A DNA stretch of 64,000 nucleotides from Holophagales bacterium (GCA_009837885.1 VXSP01000045.1:411544-475543); one strand, 5' to 3'. Shown: positions 52,897-63,935, counted from the stretch's first letter. Numbers and translations: made by a program. Notes: generated from the letters alone by a model not told the origin.

Positions 52897-54591
52897 ATGC
52901 TGCAGCACTCGATGGAGTCCTTGAAGTTCCTTCCGGTCAGGCTCTTTGGGCCCGGCTTGGGTCTCTTTGCGCTGGTAGCGCTGTTGGCGGGCGTCGTGGC
53001 GCCCGGCTCTGCCGCTGCCGCGGAAGAAGAAGAGCCGAAGCTGGTGGAGCCCGCGCCGCCGCGACCGGACGGCGAAGGGCAGGGGCCGTTCGACCGCCTG
53101 ATCCTGCGCGGCGTGATGGTCATCGACGGGACCGGCGCGCCGCCGATGGGGCCGGTCGACATCGTCATCGAGGGCAACCGGATCGAGGAGATCAGGAGCC
53201 TCGGCATGGCCAATACGGAGATCGACGAGAGCAGGCGCCCGAAGGACGCCGATCATGAACTCGACCTCTCCGGTTCCTGGGTGCTGCCGGGACTGATCGA
53301 CCTCCACGTCCACACCGGCGGTGTGCCGAAGGCGCCGCGGGCCGAGTACATCTACAAGCTGTGGATGGCCCACGGCATCACGACGGCGCGCGGCGTACCT
53401 ACCGGCCCGTTCGAGTGGGACCTGAGCGAGAAGGAGCGCAGCCGGAGGAACGAGATCACCGCGCCGCGCTTCGTTTCCTATCAGCGTCCGGGCGGCGGCA
53501 AGGAGTGGAAGGACCGCGACATCCGCACCCCGGCCGACGCCCGCGAGTGGGTGCGCTACGCCCACGAGAACGGTGTCGACGGTCTCAAGCTTGGCGCGTT
53601 TCCGCCGAAGATCATGGCGGCGCTGCTGGACGAGTCGAGGAGCCTCGGCATGGGGTCGACCGCCCACCTCGACCAGATGGGGGTCGCCAACATGAACGCA
53701 ATCGACTCCGCGCGGCTCGGGCTGGTCGGGATGACCCATTTCTACGGGCTGTTCGAGTCGATGTACGAAGGCCACGACGTGCAGCCCTGGCCGGCGGAAA
53801 TGAACTACATGGACGAGCAGTTCCGTTTCGGGCAGGTCGCTCGGCAGTGGAGCATGGTCGAGCCCGGCGGCGAGCGCTGGAACGCCCTGCTGGAGGAGTT
53901 CCTGGAACTCGACTTCTTCATCAACCCGACAATGTCGATCTACTCGGCCGGCCGCGACGTGATGCGGGCGCGCAACGCCGACTGGCACGCGGACTACACG
54001 CTGCCCAGTTTGGCCGAGTTCTACGCCCCCAGCCGCCTGGACCACGGTTCGTACTGGTTCTACTGGACGACCTGGGACGAAGTGGCCTGGAAGAACTTCT
54101 ACCGGGTCTGGATGCAGTTCCTGAACGAGTACAAGAACCGCGGCGGTCGGGTCACCGTCGGTTCGGACTCGGGGTTCATCTACCAGACCTACGGTTTCGG
54201 CACGATCCTCGAACTGGAAATGCTGCAGGAGGCGGGCTTCCATCCACTCGAGGTGATCCGTTCAGCGACGATGAACGGCGCCGAGGAACTGGCGAAGGCG
54301 AGCGGAGCCGACATCGAGTTCGGGATCGTGCGCGAGGGGATGCTCGCCGACCTCCTGGTCGTGGACGAGAACCCGATCGCCAACCTGAAGGTGCTCTACG
54401 GAACCGGTGCGGTCCGCCTGAACGACGACACCGGCCGCCCCGAGCGGGTCGGCGGAGTCCGCTACACGATCAAGGACGGGATCGTGTACGACGCGAAGAA
54501 GCTGCTCGCGGACGTGGCGGATATGGTTGCCGCCGAACGGATGAAACCCGCAGCGCCGCCTCAGGAGACGACGGGAGGCGTCCAGCCCTAG
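52897..54591 (+). CDS. Secreted amidohydrolase-superfamily protein
   Basis: The 564-residue precursor has a signal/anchor segment (LGLFALVALLAGVVAPGSAAAA). Metal-site motif DLHVHTGG follows VLPGLIDLHVH. Other markers are LKLGAFPPKIM, STAHLDQMGVANMNAIDSAR and RVTVGSDSGFIYQTYGFGTI, the last with the Asp. It resembles imidazolonepropionase-like amidohydrolases. GACGGAGG-type SD lies upstream of ATG 52897. Its neighbour 54603 is a secreted esterase. The substrate is unknown. Confidence 0.87.
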   Translation: MLQHSMESLKFLPVRLFGPGLGLFALVALLAGVVAPGSAAAAEEEEPKLVEPAPPRPDGEGQGPFDRLILRGVMVIDGTGAPPMGPVDIVIEGNRIEEIRSLGMANTEIDESRRPKDADHELDLSGSWVLPGLIDLHVHTGGVPKAPRAEYIYKLWMAHGITTARGVPTGPFEWDLSEKERSRRNEITAPRFVSYQRPGGGKEWKDRDIRTPADAREWVRYAHENGVDGLKLGAFPPKIMAALLDESRSLGMGSTAHLDQMGVANMNAIDSARLGLVGMTHFYGLFESMYEGHDVQPWPAEMNYMDEQFRFGQVARQWSMVEPGGERWNALLEEFLELDFFINPTMSIYSAGRDVMRARNADWHADYTLPSLAEFYAPSRLDHGSYWFYWTTWDEVAWKNFYRVWMQFLNEYKNRGGRVTVGSDSGFIYQTYGFGTILELEMLQEAGFHPLEVIRSATMNGAEELAKASGADIEFGIVREGMLADLLVVDENPIANLKVLYGTGAVRLNDDTGRPERVGGVRYTIKDGIVYDAKKLLADVADMVAAERMKPAAPPQETTGGVQP

Positions 54592-54602
54592 GAGAACCCA
54601 AG

Positions 54603-55466
54603 ATGAAGAACGTGTTCGCAGTCCTGACCGTCACCCTCCTCCTCGTCGCGCCGCTCTCGGCCGGCTCGGACGCCAAGGTGCACGCCGATGTCGTCTACGG
54701 CCACAAGATGGGCATGGCGCTGACCTTCGACGCGATCGTGCCGGCCGAGCAGAACGGCGCCGCCGTGCTGTTCATGGTCAGCGGCGGCTGGTTCTCCCGT
54801 TGGTCCGACCCGCACCGGATCGTGGAAGGCGAGGGCGGCCGGGCCGGCGCGGTCGGCGAGCTCCTGGACGACGGTTACGCCGTGTTCATGGTCCGCCACG
54901 GCTCGGCGCCGCTCTTCAAGGTGCCCGACGCGGTCGCCGACGTGCGCCGCGCGGTGCGCTACGTCCGCCTGAACGCGGACGACTTCGGGATCGACCCGGA
55001 CCGGCTGGGCGTGTTCGGCGGCAGCGCCGGCGGCCACCTGTCGCTGATGCTCGGCAACGCCTCGGACGAAGGAAACTCCGGGAGCAGTGACCCGATCGAG
55101 CAGACCGGCAACCGGGTGGCGGCCGTCGTCGCCTACTTCCCGCCGGTCGATCTGCAGGGGATTACCGGGCCGAACGACCGCTTCCCGGCCCTCGACTTCG
55201 ATCCGGCCAAGGCCGCCGACATTTCGCCGCTTCTGTTCGTGAGCGAGGACGACCCACCGACGCTGCTGATCCACGGCGACCAGGACCAGCTCGTGCCGAT
55301 CAGCAACAGCGAGCGGATCAAGGCCGCCTTCGACGAGGCGAACGTCACCTCGAAGCTGATCGTGATCGAAGGCGCCGCCCACGGTTTCCGCGGTGAGGAC
55401 GGCGAGCGCGCCTCGAGTGCGCTCGTCGCGTGGTTCAACGAGCACCTGGGGGTGTCGGCCGACTGA
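54603..55466 (+). CDS. Secreted alpha/beta hydrolase (esterase/lipase-like)
   Basis: The 287-residue precursor has a signal peptide (LLLVAPLSAG). LFMVSGGWFSRWSDPHRIV supplies the oxyanion loop, nucleophile LGVFGGSAGGHLSLMLGNAS is the GxSxG elbow, TLLIHGDQDQLVPISNSERI the Asp and IEGAAHGFRGEDGE the His. It begins 11 bp after the amidohydrolase stop. Its TGA lies inside the arm of family A copy 3. Confidence 0.87.
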   Translation: MKNVFAVLTVTLLLVAPLSAGSDAKVHADVVYGHKMGMALTFDAIVPAEQNGAAVLFMVSGGWFSRWSDPHRIVEGEGGRAGAVGELLDDGYAVFMVRHGSAPLFKVPDAVADVRRAVRYVRLNADDFGIDPDRLGVFGGSAGGHLSLMLGNASDEGNSGSSDPIEQTGNRVAAVVAYFPPVDLQGITGPNDRFPALDFDPAKAADISPLLFVSEDDPPTLLIHGDQDQLVPISNSERIKAAFDEANVTSKLIVIEGAAHGFRGEDGERASSALVAWFNEHLGVSAD

Positions 55467-55547
55467 GCTAGCGCGGCAGAAGGTCCAGAAGCCGGCGCTT
55501 CGCGCCGGATGCCGGCGGGGACGCCGGCGCACCCAGTTTCGGCCGCG

Positions 55548-55556
<9 letters not shown>
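55463..55556. repeat. Intergenic inverted-repeat element, family A copy 3
   Basis: The best preserved copy. A perfect 15-bp terminal inverted repeat (CTGAGCTAGCGCGGC, 55463-55477, with 55542-55556) encloses two hairpins: CCGGCGC-TTC-GCGCCGG and GCCGGCG-GGGA-CGCCGGC. The left arm carries the TGA stop of the upstream hydrolase gene, and the right arm carries the TAG stop (55548-55550) of the convergent acyl-CoA ligase gene. Confidence 0.85.
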
Positions 55557-57170
<1,614 letters not shown>

Positions 57171-57250
57171 CGCGGCGCTCCAGGGTGCGGCAGTTCCGGG
57201 GTATTGGCTTGTGTCGGAGCGGTACCTTAGCGACTCCACGACGGCCCGCG

Positions 57251-57256
57251 TAGACT
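57251..57256 (+). promoter_or_regulatory. Candidate -10 hexamer for hyuB (leaderless type)
   Basis: TAGACT ends exactly 6 nt before the ATG at 57263, the spacing expected if transcription starts on the A of the start codon. Confidence 0.45.
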
Positions 57257-57262
57257 GCGCCG

Positions 57263-58804
57263 ATGGATCCCGTCCGCCTGGAGTTGTTCTCGAACCGGTT
57301 CGGGGCCATCGCGTCCGAGATGGGCGTGATGCTGCAGCGGACGGCGATGTCGGTGAACGTCAAGGAGCGGCTCGACTTCTCGTGCGGGATGCTCGACGCG
57401 GAAGGACGGCTGCTGGTCAATGCGCCGCACATTCCGGTCCACCTCGGCGCGCTCGGCGAATGCGTGCGACGGGTCGCGGCGGAACTCGAGCTGGGCGAAG
57501 GCTGTGTCGCGGTGACCAACCATCCCGGCTACGGCGGGTCCCACCTTCCCGACATCACGGTCATTTCTCCGGTCCTGGTGGATGGCCGGCTGCTCGGCTA
57601 CGTCGCCAACCGGGCCCACCACGCTGAACTGGGCGGCATCCGTCCGGGCTCGATGCCGCCCGAGGCCCGCAACCTGGCGGAAGAGGGCGTGGTCATCGCT
57701 CCTCAGTACCTCGTGCGGGCGGGGGAACCGCAGTGGGAGCGGATGGAAGCCCTGCTGGCTCGCGGCCCGGCGCCCTCCCGCTCGGTGGCGGAGAACCTGG
57801 CCGACCTGGGCGCGGCGGTGGCCGCCAACCGGCGCGGGGTCGCGGCCCTTCGCCAGCTCGCCGCGGACGCCGGTGAGGAAGAAGTCCGCCGTTACATGTC
57901 GGCGCTCTACTCGCGCGCCGCCGACCGCATGCGCTCCGCGCTGGAGGACCATGTGCGGAACACCGGCCGCCAGTCGTTCCACGCCCGGGAACGCCTGGAC
58001 GACGGTTCCCCGATCGAGGTCGAGGTGACGGTGGATCGCGGTTCGGCGCGGATCGACTTCACGGGCAGCGCTCCGGTTCACGCCGGCAATCTGAACGCCA
58101 CTCCGGCGATCGTCCGGAGCGCCACGATCTATGTGCTCCGGCTGCTGATCGGCGTGCCGCTCCAGCTCAACGAAGGCCTGCTCGAACCGGTCGAGATGGA
58201 GATCCCGCGGGGCATGCTGAACCCGGAGTTTCCGGCCGATCCGAGCCGATGCCCGGCTGTCGTCGGCGGCAACGTCGAGACCAGTCAGCGGATCGTCGAC
58301 ACCCTGATCAAGGCGCTCGGACTCTGTGCCTGCGGGCAAGGCACGATGAACAACACCCTGTTCGGCGACGATACGTTCGGCTACTACGAGACGGTCGGCG
58401 GCGGGGCCGGGGCCGGGCCCGGGTTCCGGGGCGCCAGCGGCGTCCATACCCACATGACGAACACGCGCATCACCGACCCCGAGGTGCTGGAGCACCGCTA
58501 TCCCGTGCGTCTCGAGCGGTTCGCCGTGCGGCGCGGGTCGGGCGGGCCCGGCCGCTATCCCGGCGGCGACGGCCTGCGCCGGGAGTTGCGGTTTCTCACA
58601 CCGCAGCAGGTCTCGGTGCTCGGCCAGCACCGGGTGGAGCGCCCCTACGGTGTCGACGGCGGGAAGAGCGGCAGCGTCGGCCGCGCCCGTATCCTGCGTG
58701 CCGCCGGCGGCGTCCGCGAGCTCGCTTCCGTCGACCAGGCGGACGTGATGCCCGGCGACCTTCTCGTGCTCGAGACGCCGGGCGGCGGCGGTTGGGGGGG
58801 ATAG
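57263..58804 (+). CDS. hyuB: Hydantoinase B/oxoprolinase family protein
   Basis: The 513-residue protein opens with LELFSNRFGAIASEMGVMLQRTAMSVNVKER, split here as ASEMGVMLQRTAMS and KERLDFSCGMLD. VTNHPGYGGSHLPDITVISP and GRIRPGSMPP-like GGIRPGSMPPEARNLAEEGV follow. GGVETSQRIVDTL-like GGNVETSQRIVDTLIKALGL and RYPGGDGLRRELRFLTPQQV close it. HyuB normally works with HyuA to open hydantoin-like rings with ATP. No hyuA is next to it, so its partner is elsewhere or it acts alone. Divergent from the acyl-CoA ligase. Confidence 0.9.
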   Translation: MDPVRLELFSNRFGAIASEMGVMLQRTAMSVNVKERLDFSCGMLDAEGRLLVNAPHIPVHLGALGECVRRVAAELELGEGCVAVTNHPGYGGSHLPDITVISPVLVDGRLLGYVANRAHHAELGGIRPGSMPPEARNLAEEGVVIAPQYLVRAGEPQWERMEALLARGPAPSRSVAENLADLGAAVAANRRGVAALRQLAADAGEEEVRRYMSALYSRAADRMRSALEDHVRNTGRQSFHARERLDDGSPIEVEVTVDRGSARIDFTGSAPVHAGNLNATPAIVRSATIYVLRLLIGVPLQLNEGLLEPVEMEIPRGMLNPEFPADPSRCPAVVGGNVETSQRIVDTLIKALGLCACGQGTMNNTLFGDDTFGYYETVGGGAGAGPGFRGASGVHTHMTNTRITDPEVLEHRYPVRLERFAVRRGSGGPGRYPGGDGLRRELRFLTPQQVSVLGQHRVERPYGVDGGKSGSVGRARILRAAGGVRELASVDQADVMPGDLLVLETPGGGGWGG

Positions 58805-58869
58805 AATGCCCGCCGGTCCCGGCGATCGGGACGGGCCTTGCCAGTCAGCAGAAAACAGGAGCAGAGTAG

Positions 58870-60741
58870 ATGAGCCAGCAACAGGTTCAGGTCAGCGAAG
58901 AGAAGGCGCGCGCGGTCGCCGAGGAGTCCCGCCAGAAGGAGTGGAAGAACCCTTCCTTCATGAAGGAGCTCTTCCTGGGCAACTTCCGCTTCGACCTGAT
59001 CAGCCCCTATCCCTCCCGCGACGAGTGGCGGCCGGAGTTCGAGTCGTTCTACTCCGCGCTCACGGACTTCCTCCGCGACGAGGTCGATCCGGTCGAGATC
59101 GACGTCTCGGAGGACTATCCCGACCACGTGATCGACGGCCTCGCCCGGCTCGGCGCTTTCGGCATGAAGATCCCGACGGAGTACGGCGGTCTCGGCTTCG
59201 ACCAGGTCGAGTACGCCCAGGTGATGGAGCTGATCGGCTCGTTCGACGGCAACCTGACCGCCCTGCTCTCGGCTCATCAATCGATCGGCGTGCCGCAGCC
59301 GGTCAACCTGTTCGGCACCGAGGAACTGAAGCGGAAGTACCTGCCGCGTTGCGCCTCGGGCGAGATCTCCGCCTTCGCCCTGACCGAGCCCGAGGTCGGT
59401 TCCGACCCGGCAAGGCTCTCGACGTCCGCCGTTCTCGACGGCGACTTTTTCGTCCTGAACGGCACCAAGCTCTGGTGCACGAACGGCACGAAGGCGAAGC
59501 TGCTGGTGGTCATGGCGATGGATCCGGTGACCGAGAAGATCAGCTCGTTCGTGGTCGAGACGGACTGGGAGGGCGTCGAGGTCGAGCGCCGCTGCCACTT
59601 CATGGGGCTCAATGCCCTCGCCAACGGCATCATCACCTTCGACAACGTGAAGGTGCCGAAGGAGAACCTGATCGGCAAGGAGGGCAGGGGGCTCAAGATC
59701 GCGCTCACGACCCTGAACGACGGCCGCCTGTCAATTCCGAACAGCTCGGTCGGCGCCGCCAAGTACTGTCTCAAGGCGGTGCGCGAGTTCGGCAGCAGCC
59801 GGATCCAGTGGGGCGTGCCGATCGGCAAGCACGAGGCGATCGCGCAGAAGATCTCGGACATCGCGGCCTACACCTTCGCGATGGAGGCGATCGTCAAGCT
59901 GGCCAGCCACATGTCGAACGACAAGCGGCTCGACCTGCGCCTCGAGAGTGCCGCCTGCAAGGAGTGGAACACCTGGCGCGGCTGGCAGATCATCGACGAG
60001 ACGATGCAGGTGCGGGGCGGCCGCGGCTACGAGACGGAATCGTCCCTGCGGGACCGCGGCGAGGACCCGGTTGGCATCGAACGGATGATGCGGGACTTCC
60101 GCATCAACCGCATCTTCGAGGGCTCCAGCGAGATCATGCACCTGATCATGGCCCGCGAGGCGGTGGACAAGCACCTGCAGGTGGCCGGCACGTTGATCGA
60201 CCGGCGAGCCGGCACGGGCGCCAAGCTCCTGGCGTTGCCGAAGATCGGCCTGTTCTATGCGTGGTGGTATCCGACCCGCTGGCTGGCCTGGAGCCGCTGG
60301 CCCCGCTACGCGGGGTACGGGAAGTACGGAAAGCACCTCCGCTTCATCGATCGGGCAGCGCGCAAGCTGGCGCGCGAGAGCTTCCACGGGATGCTCGTCT
60401 ACCGCGAGAAAATGGAGCGTCGGCAGATGTTCCTGTTCCGGCTCGTCGACGTCGTCAACGAGCTGTTCGCGATGGCCGCCTCGGTTTCCCGCGCCCACTC
60501 CGAGGAGCGGGCCGGCACGGCGGACGCAGTTAACTCCGCGGCGCTCTGCGACCTCTTCTGCCGCATGTCGCGGCGGCGGGTGAAGCAGCTCTTCCGCGAG
60601 CTGTGGCACAACGAGGACGACCTGAAGTACCGCACCGCGCAGGATGTGATGGGCGGCCGGCACCTCGGCCGCGAGAAGCTCCTGGACGACCTCGATCCTT
60701 CAGGCCGGGCTCCGCGCCAGGCAGCGGCCGCCGCTTCCTAG
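58870..60741 (+). CDS. Acyl-CoA dehydrogenase family protein with C-terminal extension
   Basis: The 623-residue protein has the standard core: AFALTEPEVGSDPARLSTSA, FFVLNGTKLWCTNGTKAKLL and MQVRGGRGYETESSLRDRGE, then FRINRIFEGSSEIMHLIMAR. About 200 extra helical residues follow (from roughly 430), including KHLRFIDRAARKLARESFHG. Long forms like this occur in the DUF1974-like branch. AGGAGC upstream supports ATG 58870. The substrate is unknown. Confidence 0.92.
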   Translation: MSQQQVQVSEEKARAVAEESRQKEWKNPSFMKELFLGNFRFDLISPYPSRDEWRPEFESFYSALTDFLRDEVDPVEIDVSEDYPDHVIDGLARLGAFGMKIPTEYGGLGFDQVEYAQVMELIGSFDGNLTALLSAHQSIGVPQPVNLFGTEELKRKYLPRCASGEISAFALTEPEVGSDPARLSTSAVLDGDFFVLNGTKLWCTNGTKAKLLVVMAMDPVTEKISSFVVETDWEGVEVERRCHFMGLNALANGIITFDNVKVPKENLIGKEGRGLKIALTTLNDGRLSIPNSSVGAAKYCLKAVREFGSSRIQWGVPIGKHEAIAQKISDIAAYTFAMEAIVKLASHMSNDKRLDLRLESAACKEWNTWRGWQIIDETMQVRGGRGYETESSLRDRGEDPVGIERMMRDFRINRIFEGSSEIMHLIMAREAVDKHLQVAGTLIDRRAGTGAKLLALPKIGLFYAWWYPTRWLAWSRWPRYAGYGKYGKHLRFIDRAARKLARESFHGMLVYREKMERRQMFLFRLVDVVNELFAMAASVSRAHSEERAGTADAVNSAALCDLFCRMSRRRVKQLFRELWHNEDDLKYRTAQDVMGGRHLGREKLLDDLDPSGRAPRQAAAAAS

Positions 60742-60910
60742 GTCCAGCAGCCCGTGGCGAAAGTCGCGCTGCATTCGAGCGGCCATGCATCCCGCCCAGC
60801 ATCGTTGCTCCTCGGTCGAGTACGGCCCGGTACGCTTCCTCGTCGCGCCTTGCCGGACGGGCGCCTGACCGCTCTCGGTGCGACGCGCACTTCCACCACG
60901 GGCTGCTGAC

Positions 60911-62374
60911 GTGTCGACCCCCGCGAGGAGGGTGGAGGCCGGCCCGCCGGCCGATGTGGCCGGACACCGCGTCGGTCTGGTCAGTCTCGGCTGCGCGAAG
61001 AATCACGTCGACAGCGAGGTCATGCTCGGAGTCCTCGATGGCCAGGGCTTCGAGCTGGTCGCGGACCTGGACCGGGCCGACACGGTCATCGTGAACACCT
61101 GCGGCTTCATCGACGAGGCCCGGGAGGAATCGATCGACGCCATCCTCGACGCCGCGGCCCGCAAGGCGGATGGGGCCGGACCGGTGCGGCAGGTGCTGGT
61201 CGCGGGCTGCATGGCCAACCGCTACGGCCGGGAACTTGCGACGGAGATCCCGGAGATCGACGGTTTCGTCGATCTCGATTCGCTGAGGCAGGTCGGCGCC
61301 CTGGTGCAGCTCGGCGGCGCCCCGGCGCCCGAGCCGGCTGCCTCCCACCTGGTCTTCGACCATCGCGACTCCCGGCTGTTGACCACCGGGGGCTACGCTT
61401 ACCTCAAGGTCGCCGAAGGCTGCAACAACCCGTGCACCTTCTGCGCCATTCCCGTCTGGCGAGGCCGCCTGCGCAGCCGGCCGGTCGAGAGTCTGGTCCT
61501 CGAGGCGCGGGACCTGGTCGAGCGGGGCGCCCGCGAGCTGGTCCTGGTGGCTCAGGACACGACCCGCTACGGTGAGGATCTCGGCCATGGCCGGCACGGT
61601 CTCCTGCGCCTGGTGGAGGCGTTGCTCGAAGAGACGGACGCGGACTGGATCCGGTTCCTCTATGCCTATCCGACCACCCTTGACGAGTCGCTGCTGCAAC
61701 TCATGGCGAGCGAGCCGCGGGTGGCGTCCTATCTCGACATGCCGTTGCAGCACAGCGACCGCGACGTGCTGCGGGCGATGCGCCGGGGTGGATCGGCGGA
61801 CCGCTACCGGCGGATCTTCGAGCGGGCGCGTGAGCTCGACCCGGAGATGAGCCTGCGGACGACCTTCATCGTCGGCTTTCCCGGCGAGGACGAAGCCGCG
61901 TTCGAGCGGCTGCTCGGGTTTGTCTCCGAGGTCCGCTTCGACCACCTCGGCGCGTTCGTCTACAGCCCCGAAAACGACACGCCGTCGGCGTCACTGCCGG
62001 ACCAGGTGCCGCGCCGGATCGCGGAGGAACGCAGGGCGCGCCTGCTCGAGTTGCAGAGAGAGATCGCGCTGGAACGCCGCGGCCGTCTTGTCGGCAGGAC
62101 CCTGCCGATGCTGATCGAGGGATCCTGCGAAGAGACCGAACACCTGCTCCAGGCGCGGCACCAGGGGTTGGCGCCGGAGGTCGACGGTCGCGTTCTGATC
62201 AACGACGTCGCCGGCGACGGCCCGGGCACTCCCGGGCTGGCGGGGTTTACCGCCGGCCGGATCGTCGACGTGGAAATCACCGACGCCTTCGCCGACGACT
62301 CCGTCGGTCGCATCGTGGGCTTCGACGCTGCCGCGTCAACGGCCGGGTCGGCGGCCGCGGAGGCAGGCTCCTGA
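60911..62374 (+). CDS. rimO: Ribosomal protein S12 methylthiotransferase
   Basis: The 487-residue radical SAM protein has an N-terminal UPF0004 domain (LVSLGCAKNHVDSEVMLG) with Cys at Cys, VNTCGF and VAGCMANRYG. The radical SAM motif is EGCNNPCTFCAIP. TTFIVGFPGEDEAAFERLLG and a C-terminal TRAM-like part follow. The SLGCAKN wording is typical of RimO and not MiaB. It adds a methylthio group to Asp of S12. GTG 60911 keeps the SLGCxKN block near the N-terminus. It is coupled to ribF by a 1-nt overlap. The 169-bp gap upstream (60742-60910) holds no gene I can see. Confidence 0.93.
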   Translation: MSTPARRVEAGPPADVAGHRVGLVSLGCAKNHVDSEVMLGVLDGQGFELVADLDRADTVIVNTCGFIDEAREESIDAILDAAARKADGAGPVRQVLVAGCMANRYGRELATEIPEIDGFVDLDSLRQVGALVQLGGAPAPEPAASHLVFDHRDSRLLTTGGYAYLKVAEGCNNPCTFCAIPVWRGRLRSRPVESLVLEARDLVERGARELVLVAQDTTRYGEDLGHGRHGLLRLVEALLEETDADWIRFLYAYPTTLDESLLQLMASEPRVASYLDMPLQHSDRDVLRAMRRGGSADRYRRIFERARELDPEMSLRTTFIVGFPGEDEAAFERLLGFVSEVRFDHLGAFVYSPENDTPSASLPDQVPRRIAEERRARLLELQREIALERRGRLVGRTLPMLIEGSCEETEHLLQARHQGLAPEVDGRVLINDVAGDGPGTPGLAGFTAGRIVDVEITDAFADDSVGRIVGFDAAASTAGSAAAEAGS

Positions 62375-63312
62375 TGCAGGCCATCCGCGACGCCATCGCC
62401 TCGACCGAGCTGCCGCGCGGGGTCATTGCGACGATCGGCAACTACGACGGCATCCACATCGGGCAGCGGAGCGTGCTCGAGATGGTCACGGGCCGCGCGC
62501 GCGAGCTCGGAGCGCCCTCGGCCGTCATCACGTTCGACCCCCATCCGCTGAGCGTCGTCCGTCCGGACGACGCGCCGCCGCGGCTTGTCACCCAGGCGCA
62601 GAAAGAGGATCTGCTGCGGGATGCGGGCCTGGACTACGTGCTGACGATCGGCTTCACCCATGAGTTCTCGAACACCCGGGCGCGGACCTTCGTCCGGGAC
62701 TTCCTGCACGGGAGGCTCGCGGTCGCCGAGCTCTACGTCGGCTCGCACTTCACGTTCGGCCGCCGGCGGGAGGGCGACATCGCGCTCCTCAAGGAGATGG
62801 GCGCGTCCCTCGGCTTCGTCGCGGTCGAAGTGGACGAGGTCCGGACCGCCGGCGAGCGGGTCTCCAGCAGCCGTATTCGGAGTCTGGTCCTCGACGGCCG
62901 GATCGAGGAGGCGAACGCTCTCCTCGGCCGCCCGTACATGATGACGGGCACGATCGCCCAGGGTGACCGCATGGGCCAGCGGCTCGGCTGGCCGACGATC
63001 AACCTGGCGCCCGAGAACGAGCTCTACCCCCACAACGGCGTCTACGTGACCAGGGTCTACTTTCCGAGCTTCGAGGCGACCTTCCGGTCAGTCACGAACA
63101 TCGGCACCCGGCCCACCGTCTACGAGAACTACAGGCGGGTGGTCGAGAGCCACATCCTCGACTTCTCGAGCGACGTGTACGGCGAGCAGGTGCACCTCTC
63201 CTTCTGCCGTCACCTGCGGGAGGAGAAGCTCTTTTCGTCCATGATGGACCTCTCCGCCCAGATCGGCCGCGACGCCGATGCCGCGCGGGACTACTTTCGA
63301 CGAACGGACTAG
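62374..63312 (+). CDS. ribF: Bifunctional riboflavin kinase/FAD synthetase
   Basis: The 312-residue protein has the nucleotidyltransferase half (ATIGNYDGIHIGQRSVLEMV, FDPHPLSVVRPDDAPPRLVT). The kinase half holds GDRMGQRLGWPTINLAPENE and GVYVTRVYFPS. It makes FMN and then FAD, serving the flavoproteins so common in this window. The ATG shares one base with the rimO stop (TGATG). Confidence 0.94.
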   Translation: MQAIRDAIASTELPRGVIATIGNYDGIHIGQRSVLEMVTGRARELGAPSAVITFDPHPLSVVRPDDAPPRLVTQAQKEDLLRDAGLDYVLTIGFTHEFSNTRARTFVRDFLHGRLAVAELYVGSHFTFGRRREGDIALLKEMGASLGFVAVEVDEVRTAGERVSSSRIRSLVLDGRIEEANALLGRPYMMTGTIAQGDRMGQRLGWPTINLAPENELYPHNGVYVTRVYFPSFEATFRSVTNIGTRPTVYENYRRVVESHILDFSSDVYGEQVHLSFCRHLREEKLFSSMMDLSAQIGRDADAARDYFRRTD

Positions 63313-63337
63313 TTAACGGACACGAGGAAACGAACCG

Positions 63338-63667
63338 ATGGCAAGCGAACAGATCTTCAACGTGGACAGCCAGAGCTTCGAGGATCAGGTACTGGGGTCG
63401 GACACCCCGGTCCTGGTCGACTTCTGGGCGACCTGGTGCGGCCCTTGCCGGATGGTGGCGCCGATCCTGGACGAACTGGCCGGTGAGTACGACGGACGCC
63501 TCCGCATCGCCAAGCTCGATGTCGACCACGCCCAGGACGTGGCCGTTCGCTACGGCGTCCAGGGCATCCCGCACTTCATCCTGTTCAAGGATGGCGAGAT
63601 CCTGGGCCGCATGACCGGCGCTGCACCGAAGATGCGGTTCGAGGCCTTCCTGAACGACCACGTCTAG
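63338..63667 (+). CDS. trxA: Thioredoxin
   Basis: The 109-residue protein has PVLVDFWATWCGPCRMVAPI with the WCGPC redox site and the cis-Pro loop GIPHFILFKDGEI. Thioredoxin reduces cytoplasmic disulfides and would donate electrons to the APS reductase. The Pro-His replaces the usual Pro-Thr after the cis-Pro. It is 25 bp downstream of ribF, and a family B element follows 49 bp later. Confidence 0.95.
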   Translation: MASEQIFNVDSQSFEDQVLGSDTPVLVDFWATWCGPCRMVAPILDELAGEYDGRLRIAKLDVDHAQDVAVRYGVQGIPHFILFKDGEILGRMTGAAPKMRFEAFLNDHV

Positions 63668-63716
63668 GCGTACGTGTGGCGTGTTCGCTGTCGCGACCGT
63701 CTGACCTTCGCACCCG

Positions 63717-63891
63717 CCGTCCAGGGCCGCGCGGGGGTGGGTCCCAGCGGACGTTCGAGCACCGGAGGAGAAGGGAAGCGTTGGCTCTCACTTCACTCCG
63801 CTCGCTTCGGTCCGGCGTCAGTTGCTCCAGCGACGTAGCGCGTCGCTCGCTTCGAGCCCGCTGGGACCCACCCCCGCGCGACCCTGGACGG
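63717..63891. repeat. Intergenic long inverted-repeat element, family B copy 2
   Basis: The 175-bp element has 34-bp arms (63717-63750 and 63858-63891) with one mismatch. The arm ends in GGTGGGTCCCAGCGG, and the inside starts with GACGTTCG, like copy 1. CTCACTTCACTCCGC and CGTCGCTCG match copy 1 in part. It follows trxA. Copy 1 and copy 2 share a core but not the outer arm. Confidence 0.82.
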
Positions 63892-63935
63892 CTGGACGCT
63901 GTCGGACGATGGGCCCGTAGCGGCGCTTCGGCGTG

